Source: Janthinobacterium sp. J1-1 (lineage in GTDB: Bacteria; Pseudomonadota; Gammaproteobacteria; Burkholderiales; Burkholderiaceae_D). Taken from it: a stretch of 64,000 bases of DNA. This document shows positions 28,896 to 37,456 of the stretch, in pieces. The DNA is taken from assembly GCF_030944405.1 (NCBI RefSeq), contig NZ_CP132339.1, positions 1,860,001-1,924,000 on the forward strand, given 5' to 3'. The notes beneath the pieces were generated by a model, which ran no database searches, was not told the origin of the DNA, and saw nothing but the letters and a program-made list of their open reading frames with translations. Position 1 is the first letter of the stretch; every line of letters begins with the position of its first letter. Position numbers and translations under genes: made by a program.

Positions 28896-29447
28896 TTACA
28901 ATTTGGCCAGGTCGGCGCGCAATTGATCGAATTTCAGGCGGCCCAGATAGGTCTTCTTGACTTCGCCATCAGCGCCGATCAGCACGGTAAACGGCAAGCC
29001 GCCCGTGGCATTGCCGAAATGGCGCGACAGATCGGTGCCGCTCATGCCCGATACATACACCGGGTAGGCGATCTTGACCTTTTCGGCGAAGGTGGCGATA
29101 TTGCTGGCCGAATCGATGCCGATGCCGATGATCTGCAGGTTTTTTCCGGCAAATTCGCCTTGCACTTCGGACAGTTCCGGCATTTCCTGCACGCAGGGCG
29201 GACACCAGGGCGCCCAGAAGTTCACCAGCAGGTTCTTGCCTTTCCATTGCGCCAGGGCTTGCGTGGCGCCGGCCGCGTCCGGCAGCGACAGCGCATACAG
29301 CTCATTGACGGGGCCGCTGGCGCCCGGCGCCATGGTGGTGGTCACGGGCGCGGCCGCTTCCTTGTTCTTGTTCAGGCCCACGTAGGCACCCATGGCGCCG
29401 AACAGCAGGGCGACGATGGCACAGGCAATAATGTTCTTCTTGGTCAT
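28896..29447 (-). CDS. TlpA/ResA-like membrane-anchored thiol-disulfide oxidoreductase
   Basis: 183 residues. An N-terminal anchor (IIACAIVALLFGAMGAYVGL) is followed by a linker and a thioredoxin fold with the active site WCPPC at 81-85 in NFWAPWCPPCVQEMPELSEV. The cis-proline segment TGGLPFTVLIG is present. TlpA/ResA proteins reduce disulfides outside the cytoplasmic membrane, often in cytochrome c maturation or copper-site assembly. The gene lies 22 bases after the conserved hypothetical gene and about 83 bases before aroQ. The target protein is unknown. Confidence 0.9.
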   Translation of the reverse strand: MTKKNIIACAIVALLFGAMGAYVGLNKNKEAAAPVTTTMAPGASGPVNELYALSLPDAAGATQALAQWKGKNLLVNFWAPWCPPCVQEMPELSEVQGEFAGKNLQIIGIGIDSASNIATFAEKVKIAYPVYVSGMSGTDLSRHFGNATGGLPFTVLIGADGEVKKTYLGRLKFDQLRADLAKL

Positions 29448-29469
29448 TTTGATATAAATAAAGGTTTTC

Positions 29470-30090
29470 TTATTCAGTCCGTGGGTCGCTCAGCAAGGTA
29501 CGCAAACCGGCGATATCGGTGCGCAGCAGCCTGCCATCGGCCTTGGGCTTGAGCGCGCCGCGCATGTCGTCGAGTTCGTACATGGCAGCATGCACGCCTT
29601 CGTTTTTCCACAGGAAACTGGCGGTCTCGACAGCATCATAACGCGGCCCCTTGAAATGCGGTGTTTCCGACATGTCCAGCACCACGTTTTTATTGAGCAG
29701 GAAGATGTGGATATCCTTGGCGCTCTCGGCAAACAGCTGCAGATAGATTTCATCGTGGGGACCAGCCGTGCCATTGAGCACGGGGCCGCTGAGCAGGGGA
29801 TGAAACTGTTGCAACGCTTCCATCACCTGCAGCGCGATCGTGCGCAGCTGAAACAGCCGCGCCGGCTGGCTGTCGGCCAGGAATAGCGCATTGTACAGGC
29901 GCAACTGTTCTTCGATCAGCTCGTTATCGGGCAGCAGATTGGCCCCGCCCGGCGCATCGCCCAGGATTTGCCGCGCCGCCTTGCGCTTGGCGCTGCCATA
30001 GTCGGCGCCATCCTGCGCCACCAGGCGGGCGGCGGCGGCGGCAATTTCCAGCCGTAGTTGCCGGTTGTCATCAAAAGCATCGGTCGTCAT
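29470..30090 (-). CDS. Conserved hypothetical protein
   Basis: 206 residues from ATG 30090; another ATG at 30123 would add 11 residues, and neither has a well-spaced ribosome site, so the start is uncertain. The protein is soluble, starts with a helical acidic region (LRLEIAAAAARLVAQDG), contains GTAGPHDEIYLQLFAESAKD and IHIFLLNKNVVLDM, and has no membrane segment or signal peptide. I do not recognise a catalytic motif. It is divergent from mpl and 22 bases upstream of the TlpA-like gene, so it is probably co-transcribed with that gene. Homologues beside mpl appear common in betaproteobacteria, which is a weak recollection. Confidence 0.7.
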   Translation of the reverse strand: MTTDAFDDNRQLRLEIAAAAARLVAQDGADYGSAKRKAARQILGDAPGGANLLPDNELIEEQLRLYNALFLADSQPARLFQLRTIALQVMEALQQFHPLLSGPVLNGTAGPHDEIYLQLFAESAKDIHIFLLNKNVVLDMSETPHFKGPRYDAVETASFLWKNEGVHAAMYELDDMRGALKPKADGRLLRTDIAGLRTLLSDPRTE

Positions 30091-30202
30091 TCCTGGATCA
30101 TACTCTGAAGCGGAAAAAACCATGGCGTCGGTTAAAATCCCATACTTGACCTTCGTTCCTTACATTAACAAGCACGCCTTGCGCGACTGAACCACTGATC
30201 AC

Positions 30203-31579
30203 ATGCATATTCATATCCTCGGCATTTGCGGTACCTTCATGGGCGGCCTTGCTGTCCTGGCCAAGGAAGCCGGCCATAAAGTCACCGGCTGCGATGCCAA
30301 CGTCTACCCACCGATGAGTACCCAGCTGGAAGCGCAGGGCATCGAACTGATCCAGGGATTCGACCCGAAGCAGACCGAGCTGAACCCGGATTTGTATGTG
30401 ATCGGCAATGTCGTGTCGCGCGGCAATCCGCTGGTCGAGGAAATCCTCAACCGCAGCTTGCCGTATGTGTCTGGTCCGCAATGGATGGGCGAACATATCC
30501 TGCGCAATAAATGGGTGCTGGCGGTGGCCGGCACGCATGGCAAGACCACCACCTCGGCGATGCTGGCCTGGATACTGGAAGACGCCGGCTACGCGCCAGG
30601 CTTTCTGATCGGCGGCGTGCCGATGAACTTCGGCATTTCGGCCCGTCTGTCGGGCAAGATGGACGGCAAGAGCGCCGAGTCCGAATTTTTTGTCATCGAA
30701 GCCGATGAATACGACACGGCGTTTTTCGACAAGCGCAGCAAGTTCGTGCATTACCACGCAAAAACCGCCGTGATGAACAACCTGGAATACGATCACGCCG
30801 ACATCTTCCCCGATCTGCATGCGATCGAAACCCAATTCCACCACCTGGTGCGCACCGTGCCCGGCATCGGCCGCCTGATCGTCAATGGCGACGAAGCTTC
30901 GTTGCAGCGCGTGCTGGCGCGTGGTTGCTGGAGCGAGCAGGAAAGTTTTGGCGAGCATGCCGACTGGCAGTTGACCGAACAGGAGAACGGCAGCTTCGAC
31001 GTGCAGTTCAAGGGCAAGCATGAAGGCCATGTGGCATGGTCGCTGACGGGCAAGCACAACCGCAGCAATGCGTTGGCGGCGATTGCCGCCGCGCGCCATG
31101 TGGGCGTGCCGATTGCCCAGGCCTGTGATGCGCTGGCCACCTTCGAGAGCGTCAAGCGGCGCATGGAAGTGCGCGGCGTGGTCGACAATATTACCGTGTA
31201 CGACGATTTCGCCCACCATCCGACGGCGATCGCCACCACCGTCGGTGGCCTGCGCCAGAAGATAGGCAAAAGCGGCCGCATCCTGGCCGTGCTGGAGCCG
31301 CGTTCGAACACCATGAAACTGGGCGCCATGAAAGATGCGCTGCCGGGCAGCCTGAAGGATGCCGACCTGGTGTTCGGCTTTGGCAGCCAGCAGGCGCTGG
31401 GCTGGAGCCTCGGTGACGCGCTGGCGCCGCTGGGCCAGATTGCCAGCGCCTATGAAGAGATCGATGCACTGGTGGCGGCCGTGGCTGCCGCCGCCCGCCC
31501 TGGCGACCAGATCATTGTGATGAGCAATGGCGGCTTTGGCGGCGTGCACCAGAAGTTGCTGGAGGCCCTGGGCCGATGA
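30203..31579 (+). CDS. mpl: UDP-N-acetylmuramate:L-alanyl-gamma-D-glutamyl-meso-diaminopimelate ligase
   Basis: 458 residues, the usual size of Mpl. It opens MHIHILGICGTFMGGLAVLA, carries the Mur ligase P-loop AGTHGKTTTSAM, the EADEYDTAFFDKRSKF metal/substrate region and the C-terminal VYDDFAHHPTAI segment. Mpl re-attaches the tripeptide recovered from old peptidoglycan to UDP-MurNAc in the cytoplasm, a recycling shortcut. It is divergent from the hypothetical gene and overlaps the next gene by four bases (ATGA), beginning a run mpl-yqiA-ubiC-RNB. Confidence 0.96.
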   Translation: MHIHILGICGTFMGGLAVLAKEAGHKVTGCDANVYPPMSTQLEAQGIELIQGFDPKQTELNPDLYVIGNVVSRGNPLVEEILNRSLPYVSGPQWMGEHILRNKWVLAVAGTHGKTTTSAMLAWILEDAGYAPGFLIGGVPMNFGISARLSGKMDGKSAESEFFVIEADEYDTAFFDKRSKFVHYHAKTAVMNNLEYDHADIFPDLHAIETQFHHLVRTVPGIGRLIVNGDEASLQRVLARGCWSEQESFGEHADWQLTEQENGSFDVQFKGKHEGHVAWSLTGKHNRSNALAAIAAARHVGVPIAQACDALATFESVKRRMEVRGVVDNITVYDDFAHHPTAIATTVGGLRQKIGKSGRILAVLEPRSNTMKLGAMKDALPGSLKDADLVFGFGSQQALGWSLGDALAPLGQIASAYEEIDALVAAVAAAARPGDQIIVMSNGGFGGVHQKLLEALGR

Positions 31580-32160
31580 TTTTGTACCTGCATGGATTCC
31601 GCTCGTCGCCGCTGTCGATGAAGTCGCGCCTGCTGGCCGCGCAGATGCAGGCGCTGGGCCGTAGCGAAGAATGGCGCTGCCCGCAACTGCCGGCCTCGCC
31701 GAAGCTGGCGATCGAATTGGCCTTGTCGCTGGTCAAAGACGTAACCCCAGCCCAACTGACGATTATCGGCTCCTCGCTGGGCGGCTATTACGCCACCTGG
31801 CTGGCCGAACAGCTGGGCTGCCGCGCGGTGCTGCTCAACCCCGCCATCGTGCCGCTGCTGGACCTGGAGCAGCATGTGGGCGTGACGACGGCGTTTCATT
31901 CCGATGAGCCGTTCGAATTCAGGCGCGACTATATTGATGAGCTGCGCGCGTTTGCCGTGCCGGCGATTTCCCGGCCAGAACGGTATTTCCTGCTCGCCGC
32001 CACCGGCGACGAAGTGCTCGACTACCGCGACATGGTGGCGCATTATGCAGGGGCGAGACAAACCATCATCGATGGCAGCGACCATGGCATCAGCGAGTTT
32101 GCCGACTATGTGGCGCCAGTCCTGCAATTTTGCGGCATCGGCATGGAAGCCGGCCGGTGA
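31576..32160 (+). CDS. YqiA-like alpha/beta-fold esterase
   Basis: 194 residues. It begins MILYLHGFRSSPLSMKS, contains the nucleophile motif IIGSSLGGYYATWLAEQ, an aspartate in LAATGDEVLDY and the histidine in DGSDHGISEF, completing a serine hydrolase triad. YqiA proteins are small cytoplasmic esterases acting on short acyl esters in vitro; the natural substrate is not known. The start overlaps the mpl stop (ATGA) and its own stop overlaps the GTG start of ubiC (GTGA), so the three are translationally coupled. Confidence 0.88.
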   Translation: MILYLHGFRSSPLSMKSRLLAAQMQALGRSEEWRCPQLPASPKLAIELALSLVKDVTPAQLTIIGSSLGGYYATWLAEQLGCRAVLLNPAIVPLLDLEQHVGVTTAFHSDEPFEFRRDYIDELRAFAVPAISRPERYFLLAATGDEVLDYRDMVAHYAGARQTIIDGSDHGISEFADYVAPVLQFCGIGMEAGR

Positions 32161-32762
32161 GGCCGGGTTCGCTGCGGCAGGCGCAGTGGCATGCGCATGT
32201 CAACGCCGTCAATGCGCCGCCCGCCTTGCGGCACTGGCTGACCGGCGGCGGCTCGCTGACGGCCAAGCTGAAGGCCCATAGCCGGGCGTTTCGCGTGCAG
32301 TGTTTGCACCAGGAAACGGCGCGCTGTTTGACGGACGAGGCGGCCATCATCGGCCTGCACCGGGCGGGCAGGGTGTGGGAGCGCGAAGTGCTGCTGCGCT
32401 GCGACGGCCAGCCGGCCGTGTTTGGCCACACCGTGGTGCCGATGCAGGCGACGGCCACCGACTGGCCGCTGTTTTCCGCGCTGGGCGAACGCTCGCTGGG
32501 CACGACCCTGTTTGGCGACCGCATGGTGCGCCGCGGCGCACTGGAATTTGCGCGCCTGCGCGCCGGCCACCCGCTGGTACTGCGGGCGCAAGCGGCACTG
32601 GCGCGCGATGGGCGCCCGGCCGATGAGCAGGCGCTGTTCTTTGCGCGCCGCTGCCTGTATCAGCGCCATCAGGGCCTGCTGCTGGTCACGGAAGTATTTC
32701 TGCCGGCGGTGCTGGAATTGGCACCTGCTGTTGCAAATGACACATTAATTAATAAAGCATAA
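32157..32762 (+). CDS. ubiC: Chorismate lyase
   Basis: 201 residues from the GTG at 32157, which overlaps the previous stop; this explains the start better than an upstream ATG inside the esterase gene. Features of UbiC are present: WLTGGGSLTAKLKA, REVLLRCDGQPAVFGHTVVP with the substrate-binding arginine, and the LFARRCLYQRHQGLLLVTEVFLP ending. The enzyme splits chorismate into 4-hydroxybenzoate and pyruvate, the first step of ubiquinone synthesis. It is two bases upstream of the ribonuclease gene's start. Confidence 0.92.
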   Translation: MRPGSLRQAQWHAHVNAVNAPPALRHWLTGGGSLTAKLKAHSRAFRVQCLHQETARCLTDEAAIIGLHRAGRVWEREVLLRCDGQPAVFGHTVVPMQATATDWPLFSALGERSLGTTLFGDRMVRRGALEFARLRAGHPLVLRAQAALARDGRPADEQALFFARRCLYQRHQGLLLVTEVFLPAVLELAPAVANDTLINKA

Positions 32763-32764
32763 CA

Positions 32765-34819
32765 ATGAATCTATTTTTTGAAGAATCCGGCGATTTCAAG
32801 GTCGGCACGGTCCTGTCGCAGGCAGGCGAGGCATACCAGGTCGAAATGGCCAGCGGCAAGCGCACCAAGGTCAAAGTCAAGGATGTGCTGCTGCAATATG
32901 AAAAGCCGGCCCCGGGCGAACTGCTGGAGCAGGCGAAAACTGTTGCCGCCGAGATCGACCTCGACTTCCTGTGGGAAGTGGCGGGCGAAGAGGAATTCGG
33001 CTTTGCCGAGCTGGGCGCCGAATATTTCGGCCATGCGCCGCTGCCCTTCGAAGCGGCCGGCCTGATCCTGTCGCTGCATTCGGCCCCCGTGTATTTCTAC
33101 AAGAAGGGCCGTGGCCGCTACAAGGCCGCGCCGGAGGCGTCGCTGAAAGCGGCCCTGGCCGGTATCGAAAAGAAAAAACAGCAGGCGCTGGTACAGGCAG
33201 GTTATGTGGACGAACTCAAGCAACACCGCTTGCCGGCTTCGATGCAGCCGATGGTGTTGCAACTGCTGTTCAAACCCGACAAGAACACCATCGAATACAA
33301 GGCGCTGGAAGCTGCCTGCAATGAACTGCATACCAGCGCGCCGCGGCTGATGCTGGCCACCGGCGGCGTCGCCACGCCGAAAGACCTGCATCTGTCGAAG
33401 TTCTTGTTTGAAAACTTCCCGAAAGGCGCCGGTTTCCCCAGCGTGCCCGTGCCATCGGTGACCGCCAAGCTGCCGCTGGCCGAGGTGGCGGCGTTTTCCA
33501 TCGATGACGTGACCACCACCGAGATCGACGATGCCTTCTCGGTGCAGCCCCTGCCTGATGGCAACGTCAAGGTCGGCATCCATATCGCCGCGCCGGGTCT
33601 GGGCATCCGTCCGGACGACGCGATCGACAAGATGGCGCGCCAGCGCATGTCGACGGTCTACATGCCGGGCGACAAGATCACCATGCTGCCGGACGAGATC
33701 GTCAACGCGTTTACCCTGGCCGAAGGCACGACCTGCCCGGCGCTGTCGCTGTACGCCACCTTGGACCCGAAAGCCGACTGGGCCGTGGTCAGCACGAAAA
33801 CGCGCGCCGAGCTGGTGCCGATCGCCAGCAATTTGCGCCATAACCAGCTGGACGACCTGGTCAACGAAGAAACCCTGGCCAGCGGCGAAGGCGAATACCC
33901 GCACAAGGCCGACTTTGCCGTGCTGTGGCAGTGGGCCCAGCAGCTGGAACAGGGCCGCATGAAAAAGCGCGAAGGGTTTGGCCTGAAGCCGGAACAGAAC
34001 AACCGCATCGATTTCAATTTCTATGTGGAAAACGATATCGTCAGCGTGGTGCGCCGCAAGCGTGGCGCGCCGCTCGACAAGATCGTCGCCGAACTGATGA
34101 TCTTTGCCAACAGTACCTGGGGCAAGATGCTGCACGACCATGGCGTGCCCGGCATCTATCGCAGCCAGGGTGGCGGCACCGGCAATGGCTGGGCGGCAAA
34201 GATGCAGGTGCGCATGGTCACCCATGCGGCGCCGCACCAGGGCCTGGGCGTGGATCAATATGCGTGGAGCACTTCGCCGCTGCGCCGGTATACCGATCTG
34301 GTCAATCAGTGGCAGATCATCGCCTGCGCCGAGCATGGCGTCACCGCCCCGCTGGTGGCGCCGTTCAAGCCGCGCGACGCCAATCTGTTCGCCATCGTCT
34401 CGGCGTTTGACGCCGCGTATGCCGCCTATGGCGACTTCCAGTCGAACATGGAACGCTACTGGTGCCTGCGCTGGCTGGCGCAGGAAGAAGCGCGCCAGGT
34501 CGATGCGGTGGTCTTGAAAGACGAGATACTGCGCCTGGTCGACATTCCGCTGGTGATCAAGCTGCCGGGCATGCCATCCGTGGCGCGTGGCGCGCAAGTC
34601 ACGCTGGACTTGCTGCGCTGGGACGAAGTCGATCTGTCGATCGAAGCGCGCCTGCTGGAGATTGCCGCCGCGCCCGGCGATGCCGCCGCCACCGAAGAGT
34701 ACGAGGAAGAAGAGGGCGCCGACGCCCAGGCCGAAGGCGATGCCGTCGAGCCTGCCAATCCGGCGGCCGAAGTTGAAATGGCCGAGGCCTCGGCGGAAGA
34801 ACCTGACGTGCCAAAATAA
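32765..34819 (+). CDS. RNB-domain exoribonuclease (RNase II/R family)
   Basis: 684 residues. The RNB catalytic domain begins near 240 with SIDDVTTTEIDDAFSVQPL, whose aspartates bind Mg2+, and continues with GIHIAAPGLGI, KITMLPDEIV and the STSPLRRYTDLVNQWQ end. The N-terminal 230 residues lack the typical cold-shock motifs but include a plausible OB-like start (VGTVLSQAGEAYQVEMASGK). The C-terminus has a short S1-like part and an acidic tail rich in Glu/Ala (about 640-684). It degrades single-stranded RNA from the 3' end. It is the last gene of the mpl-esterase-ubiC run and is followed by a terminator. Confidence 0.88.
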   Translation: MNLFFEESGDFKVGTVLSQAGEAYQVEMASGKRTKVKVKDVLLQYEKPAPGELLEQAKTVAAEIDLDFLWEVAGEEEFGFAELGAEYFGHAPLPFEAAGLILSLHSAPVYFYKKGRGRYKAAPEASLKAALAGIEKKKQQALVQAGYVDELKQHRLPASMQPMVLQLLFKPDKNTIEYKALEAACNELHTSAPRLMLATGGVATPKDLHLSKFLFENFPKGAGFPSVPVPSVTAKLPLAEVAAFSIDDVTTTEIDDAFSVQPLPDGNVKVGIHIAAPGLGIRPDDAIDKMARQRMSTVYMPGDKITMLPDEIVNAFTLAEGTTCPALSLYATLDPKADWAVVSTKTRAELVPIASNLRHNQLDDLVNEETLASGEGEYPHKADFAVLWQWAQQLEQGRMKKREGFGLKPEQNNRIDFNFYVENDIVSVVRRKRGAPLDKIVAELMIFANSTWGKMLHDHGVPGIYRSQGGGTGNGWAAKMQVRMVTHAAPHQGLGVDQYAWSTSPLRRYTDLVNQWQIIACAEHGVTAPLVAPFKPRDANLFAIVSAFDAAYAAYGDFQSNMERYWCLRWLAQEEARQVDAVVLKDEILRLVDIPLVIKLPGMPSVARGAQVTLDLLRWDEVDLSIEARLLEIAAAPGDAAATEEYEEEEGADAQAEGDAVEPANPAAEVEMAEASAEEPDVPK

Positions 34820-34845
34820 AAACACCGTTACTTTACAAGCAAGGA

Positions 34846-34874
34846 AGCCCGGGGCAGTTGACCGGGTTTTTTTT
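34846..34874 (+). terminator. Rho-independent terminator after the ribonuclease gene
   Basis: AGCCCGG (34846-34852) pairs with CCGGGTT (34862-34868), allowing one G-U pair, and is followed by a run of T to 34874. Confidence 0.85.
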
Positions 34875-35122
34875 CGTCTGTCACCGGTGAAAAATGCGCT
34901 TGATACGTCAACGAGGAAAATATTTCAGTATTGATATGGAAATGTTGTTTTCTGTATTGCCAATAAAATTTTCATATGGAAAATTGCCTAACTACTATCT
35001 TTGAAGCTAGGCAGAAATGTTTCATTAAAATATAATTGGCGAGATTCAATATTGCAAAATAGTAAATTGATAGTTCCAAATAAATAATTTCCATCGACAA
35101 CCTTTCTTGCCGCCTAGATCCC
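34875..35122 (+). promoter_or_regulatory. AT-rich promoter region of the giant-protein island
   Basis: About 250 bases with much lower GC than the surroundings and no gene. It holds a dyad AATTTTC-ATATG-GAAAATT (34967-34985), immediately followed by an inverted pair TGCCTA (34985-34990) and TAGGCA (35008-35013), and several TATAAT-like and TTGATA-like hexamers (35025-35090). It should carry the promoter of the TolC-like gene. AT-richness suggests control by an H-NS-like silencer, which is inference; the operators' owners are unknown. Confidence 0.55.
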
Positions 35123-36637
35123 ATGCAAAAAAAAATCATCGTCCGAGCTGTAGCAGCTTGCGTCACCGTCATGCTGACGGCGTGTGGCACCGTTCAAGTA
35201 CAACCGTTGACCAGCAATGAGCTGACGGCCCAGACCGCGCTGGATCGCCAGGCGGCAATGGAAGAAGTGCCGCCGGTGGTGGGGGCGTTGACGATGGATG
35301 AGGCGATCGCGCGCGCGCTGAAATACAATCTCGAACGCCGCACGCGCCTGATGGAAGAAGCGCTGGCGATGAACCAGCTCGACAGCGCCAGCTGGGACAT
35401 GCTGCCGCGTTTGATGGCCAACGCCGGCTATACCACGCGCGATGAAGAATTGATCACGCGTAGCGTTGATTCGGTGACCGGCAAGCCATCGCTGGCCAAT
35501 CCCTATATTTCGTCCGAGCGCAACCATGCCGCCTATGACCTGGGCCTGACCTGGAATGCGCTGGACTTCGGCATGAGCTACATCACCGCCAAGCAGACCG
35601 CCGACCGCGTCAATATCGCCGCCGAGCGCCGCCGCAAGGCCATGCACGTGCTGATCCAGGATGTGCGCACCTCGTTCTGGCGCATGGCCAGCGCGCAAAA
35701 ACTGCGTGCCGAAGTGCAGGAAACGATCAACCTGGCGGAAGACGCACTGAAAGACGCGCGCAAGGCCGAAGCCGAGCGCCTGCGCTCGCCGGTCGATGCG
35801 CTGCGCTACCAGCGCCAGTTGCTGGAAAACCTGCGCCTGCTGGAAAGTATCGAACAGGAATTGTCGTCCGGCCGGGTGGAACTGGCGCATCTGATCAACG
35901 CACCATTGAGCCAGGTGGTGGAAGTGAGCGACCCGGGTGCGCAAGTCGATGCATCCATGCTGAACATGCCCGTCGAGCGCATGGAAGAGCTGGCGGTGAT
36001 GCAAAACACCGATATCCGCGAACAGTTCTATAACGCCCGTATCGCCACCGAAGAAACGCGCCGCGTCATGCTGCGCATGTTCCCGAACCTGTCGTTCAAT
36101 TACGACCTGCGCTACGACAGCGACCGCTACATGATCAACAACCGCTGGAACGATGCCGGCGTGCACCTGTCGTACAACCTGTTCAATCTGTTCTCGGGCC
36201 CGGCGCAAAAACGCCTGGCCGAAGCGGGCGTGAAACTGGCGGACCAGCGCCGCATCACGGCGCAGATGACGGTGCTGACGCAGGTGCATTTGTCGCGCCT
36301 GCAATACCAGATCGCCTATAAGCAATATCTGCGCGCCGATGAAATCTGGCAGGCCGACGCCAAGATCGCCATGCATATCAAGAATCGCGGCACCGCCGAA
36401 ACCCAGGGCAAGCTGGAGCAGGTTGCCAACAGCACCACCGCCATTCTGAGCTTGCTGCGCCGCTATCAGTCGCTGGCGCAACTGCAGGCGTCGGCCAGCA
36501 AGGTGCAGGCCACCCTGGGCCTGGAACCGGTACTGGGCAGCGTCAGCGACATGCCGCTGGAACAGCTGACCAAGGAGGTCGGCGCCTCGATGGCCGGCTG
36601 GAACCAGGGCGTGCAGGCGCCGGCGGTGGCCAAGTGA
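35123..36637 (+). CDS. TolC-family outer-membrane channel, lipoprotein
   Basis: 504 residues. The start has a lipoprotein signal: hydrophobic VRAVAACVTVMLTAC with lipobox LTAC and the modified cysteine at C21. Two TolC-like halves follow, each with long amphipathic helices (around 75-230 and 300-470, with LLENLRLLESIEQELSSGRV and IAYKQYLRADEIWQADAKIA) and the usual Asn/Tyr-rich strands between them. It would form a trimeric barrel and periplasmic tunnel. Its stop overlaps the next adaptor gene (TGATG). It is the first gene of the island that includes the giant DUF4347 protein, so it is the probable outer-membrane exit of that system. Confidence 0.85.
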   Translation: MQKKIIVRAVAACVTVMLTACGTVQVQPLTSNELTAQTALDRQAAMEEVPPVVGALTMDEAIARALKYNLERRTRLMEEALAMNQLDSASWDMLPRLMANAGYTTRDEELITRSVDSVTGKPSLANPYISSERNHAAYDLGLTWNALDFGMSYITAKQTADRVNIAAERRRKAMHVLIQDVRTSFWRMASAQKLRAEVQETINLAEDALKDARKAEAERLRSPVDALRYQRQLLENLRLLESIEQELSSGRVELAHLINAPLSQVVEVSDPGAQVDASMLNMPVERMEELAVMQNTDIREQFYNARIATEETRRVMLRMFPNLSFNYDLRYDSDRYMINNRWNDAGVHLSYNLFNLFSGPAQKRLAEAGVKLADQRRITAQMTVLTQVHLSRLQYQIAYKQYLRADEIWQADAKIAMHIKNRGTAETQGKLEQVANSTTAILSLLRRYQSLAQLQASASKVQATLGLEPVLGSVSDMPLEQLTKEVGASMAGWNQGVQAPAVAK

Positions 36638-37422
36638 TGGCTGTCGCGCAACTGCGCCTGACGATGCTGTCGCTGGCTGCGGCGCTGGCCGCGCCGGTGC
36701 TGGCGGCACCGGCTACCGCGCCGGCGCCGGCCGCGCCGCGCGCGGCGATGGAGCGCCAGGAAGTGCGCGCCCAGCTGGCGCCGCGCCGCTACACCACCAT
36801 CGCAGCCGAAGTCGGCGCCAAGATCAGCCGCATCGCGGTCACCGAAGGCGGCAGTTTCCGCGCCGGCCAGACCCTGATCGCGCTCGACTGCTCGCTGCAG
36901 CAGGCGCAGCGCGAAAAAGCCAAGGCCATGCTGTCGGCGGCCGAGCACACCTATAACGCCAACCGCCGCCTGGAAGAATTGCGCTCGATCGGCAAGGTCG
37001 AGCTGGAAGTGTCGGAAGCCGAAGTGGGCAAGGCCAAGGCCGAGCTGGCCTATGGCGCGGCGGTGATCGGCAAATGCAGCGTGCAAGCGCCATTTTCCGG
37101 CCGCGTGACCGAGCAGAAGGTGCGCGAGCAGCAATACGTGCAGCCTGGCCAGGCCCTGCTTGAAATCATCGATGATTCCGCGCTGGAACTGGAATTCATC
37201 GTGCCGTCGCGCTGGCTGGCCTGGCTCAAGCCCGGCTACGCTTTCCAGGTCGCCATCGATGAAACCGGCAAGACCTATCCGGCCAAGGTGCAGCGCATCG
37301 GCGCGCGCGTCGATCCGGTCAGCCAGTCGGTCAAGCTGTCGGCCGCCATCGATGGACGCTTCCCCGAGTTGATCGCAGGCATGAGTGGCCGGGTGGCATT
37401 GAACCCGCCCGCAGGCAAATAA
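36637..37422 (+). CDS. Periplasmic adaptor (membrane fusion) protein, HlyD/RND type
   Basis: 261 residues from ATG 36637 (a GTG immediately before it is equally possible). A cleavable signal peptide (MLSLAAALAAPVLA) precedes a compact adaptor: lipoyl half-motif TIAAEVGAKISRIAVTEGG, a short helical hairpin with YNANRRLEELRSIGK, the second lipoyl half SVQAPFSGRVTEQKVREQQ, and a beta-barrel domain to the end. It is shorter than typical RND adaptors because the membrane-proximal domain is missing. It should sit in the periplasm and contact the TolC-like protein encoded just before it. It is 34 bases upstream of the giant protein gene. Confidence 0.82.
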   Translation: MAVAQLRLTMLSLAAALAAPVLAAPATAPAPAAPRAAMERQEVRAQLAPRRYTTIAAEVGAKISRIAVTEGGSFRAGQTLIALDCSLQQAQREKAKAMLSAAEHTYNANRRLEELRSIGKVELEVSEAEVGKAKAELAYGAAVIGKCSVQAPFSGRVTEQKVREQQYVQPGQALLEIIDDSALELEFIVPSRWLAWLKPGYAFQVAIDETGKTYPAKVQRIGARVDPVSQSVKLSAAIDGRFPELIAGMSGRVALNPPAGK

Positions 37423-37456
37423 TCCATTGCAAAAAACCTACTGATAAAAATACGCC

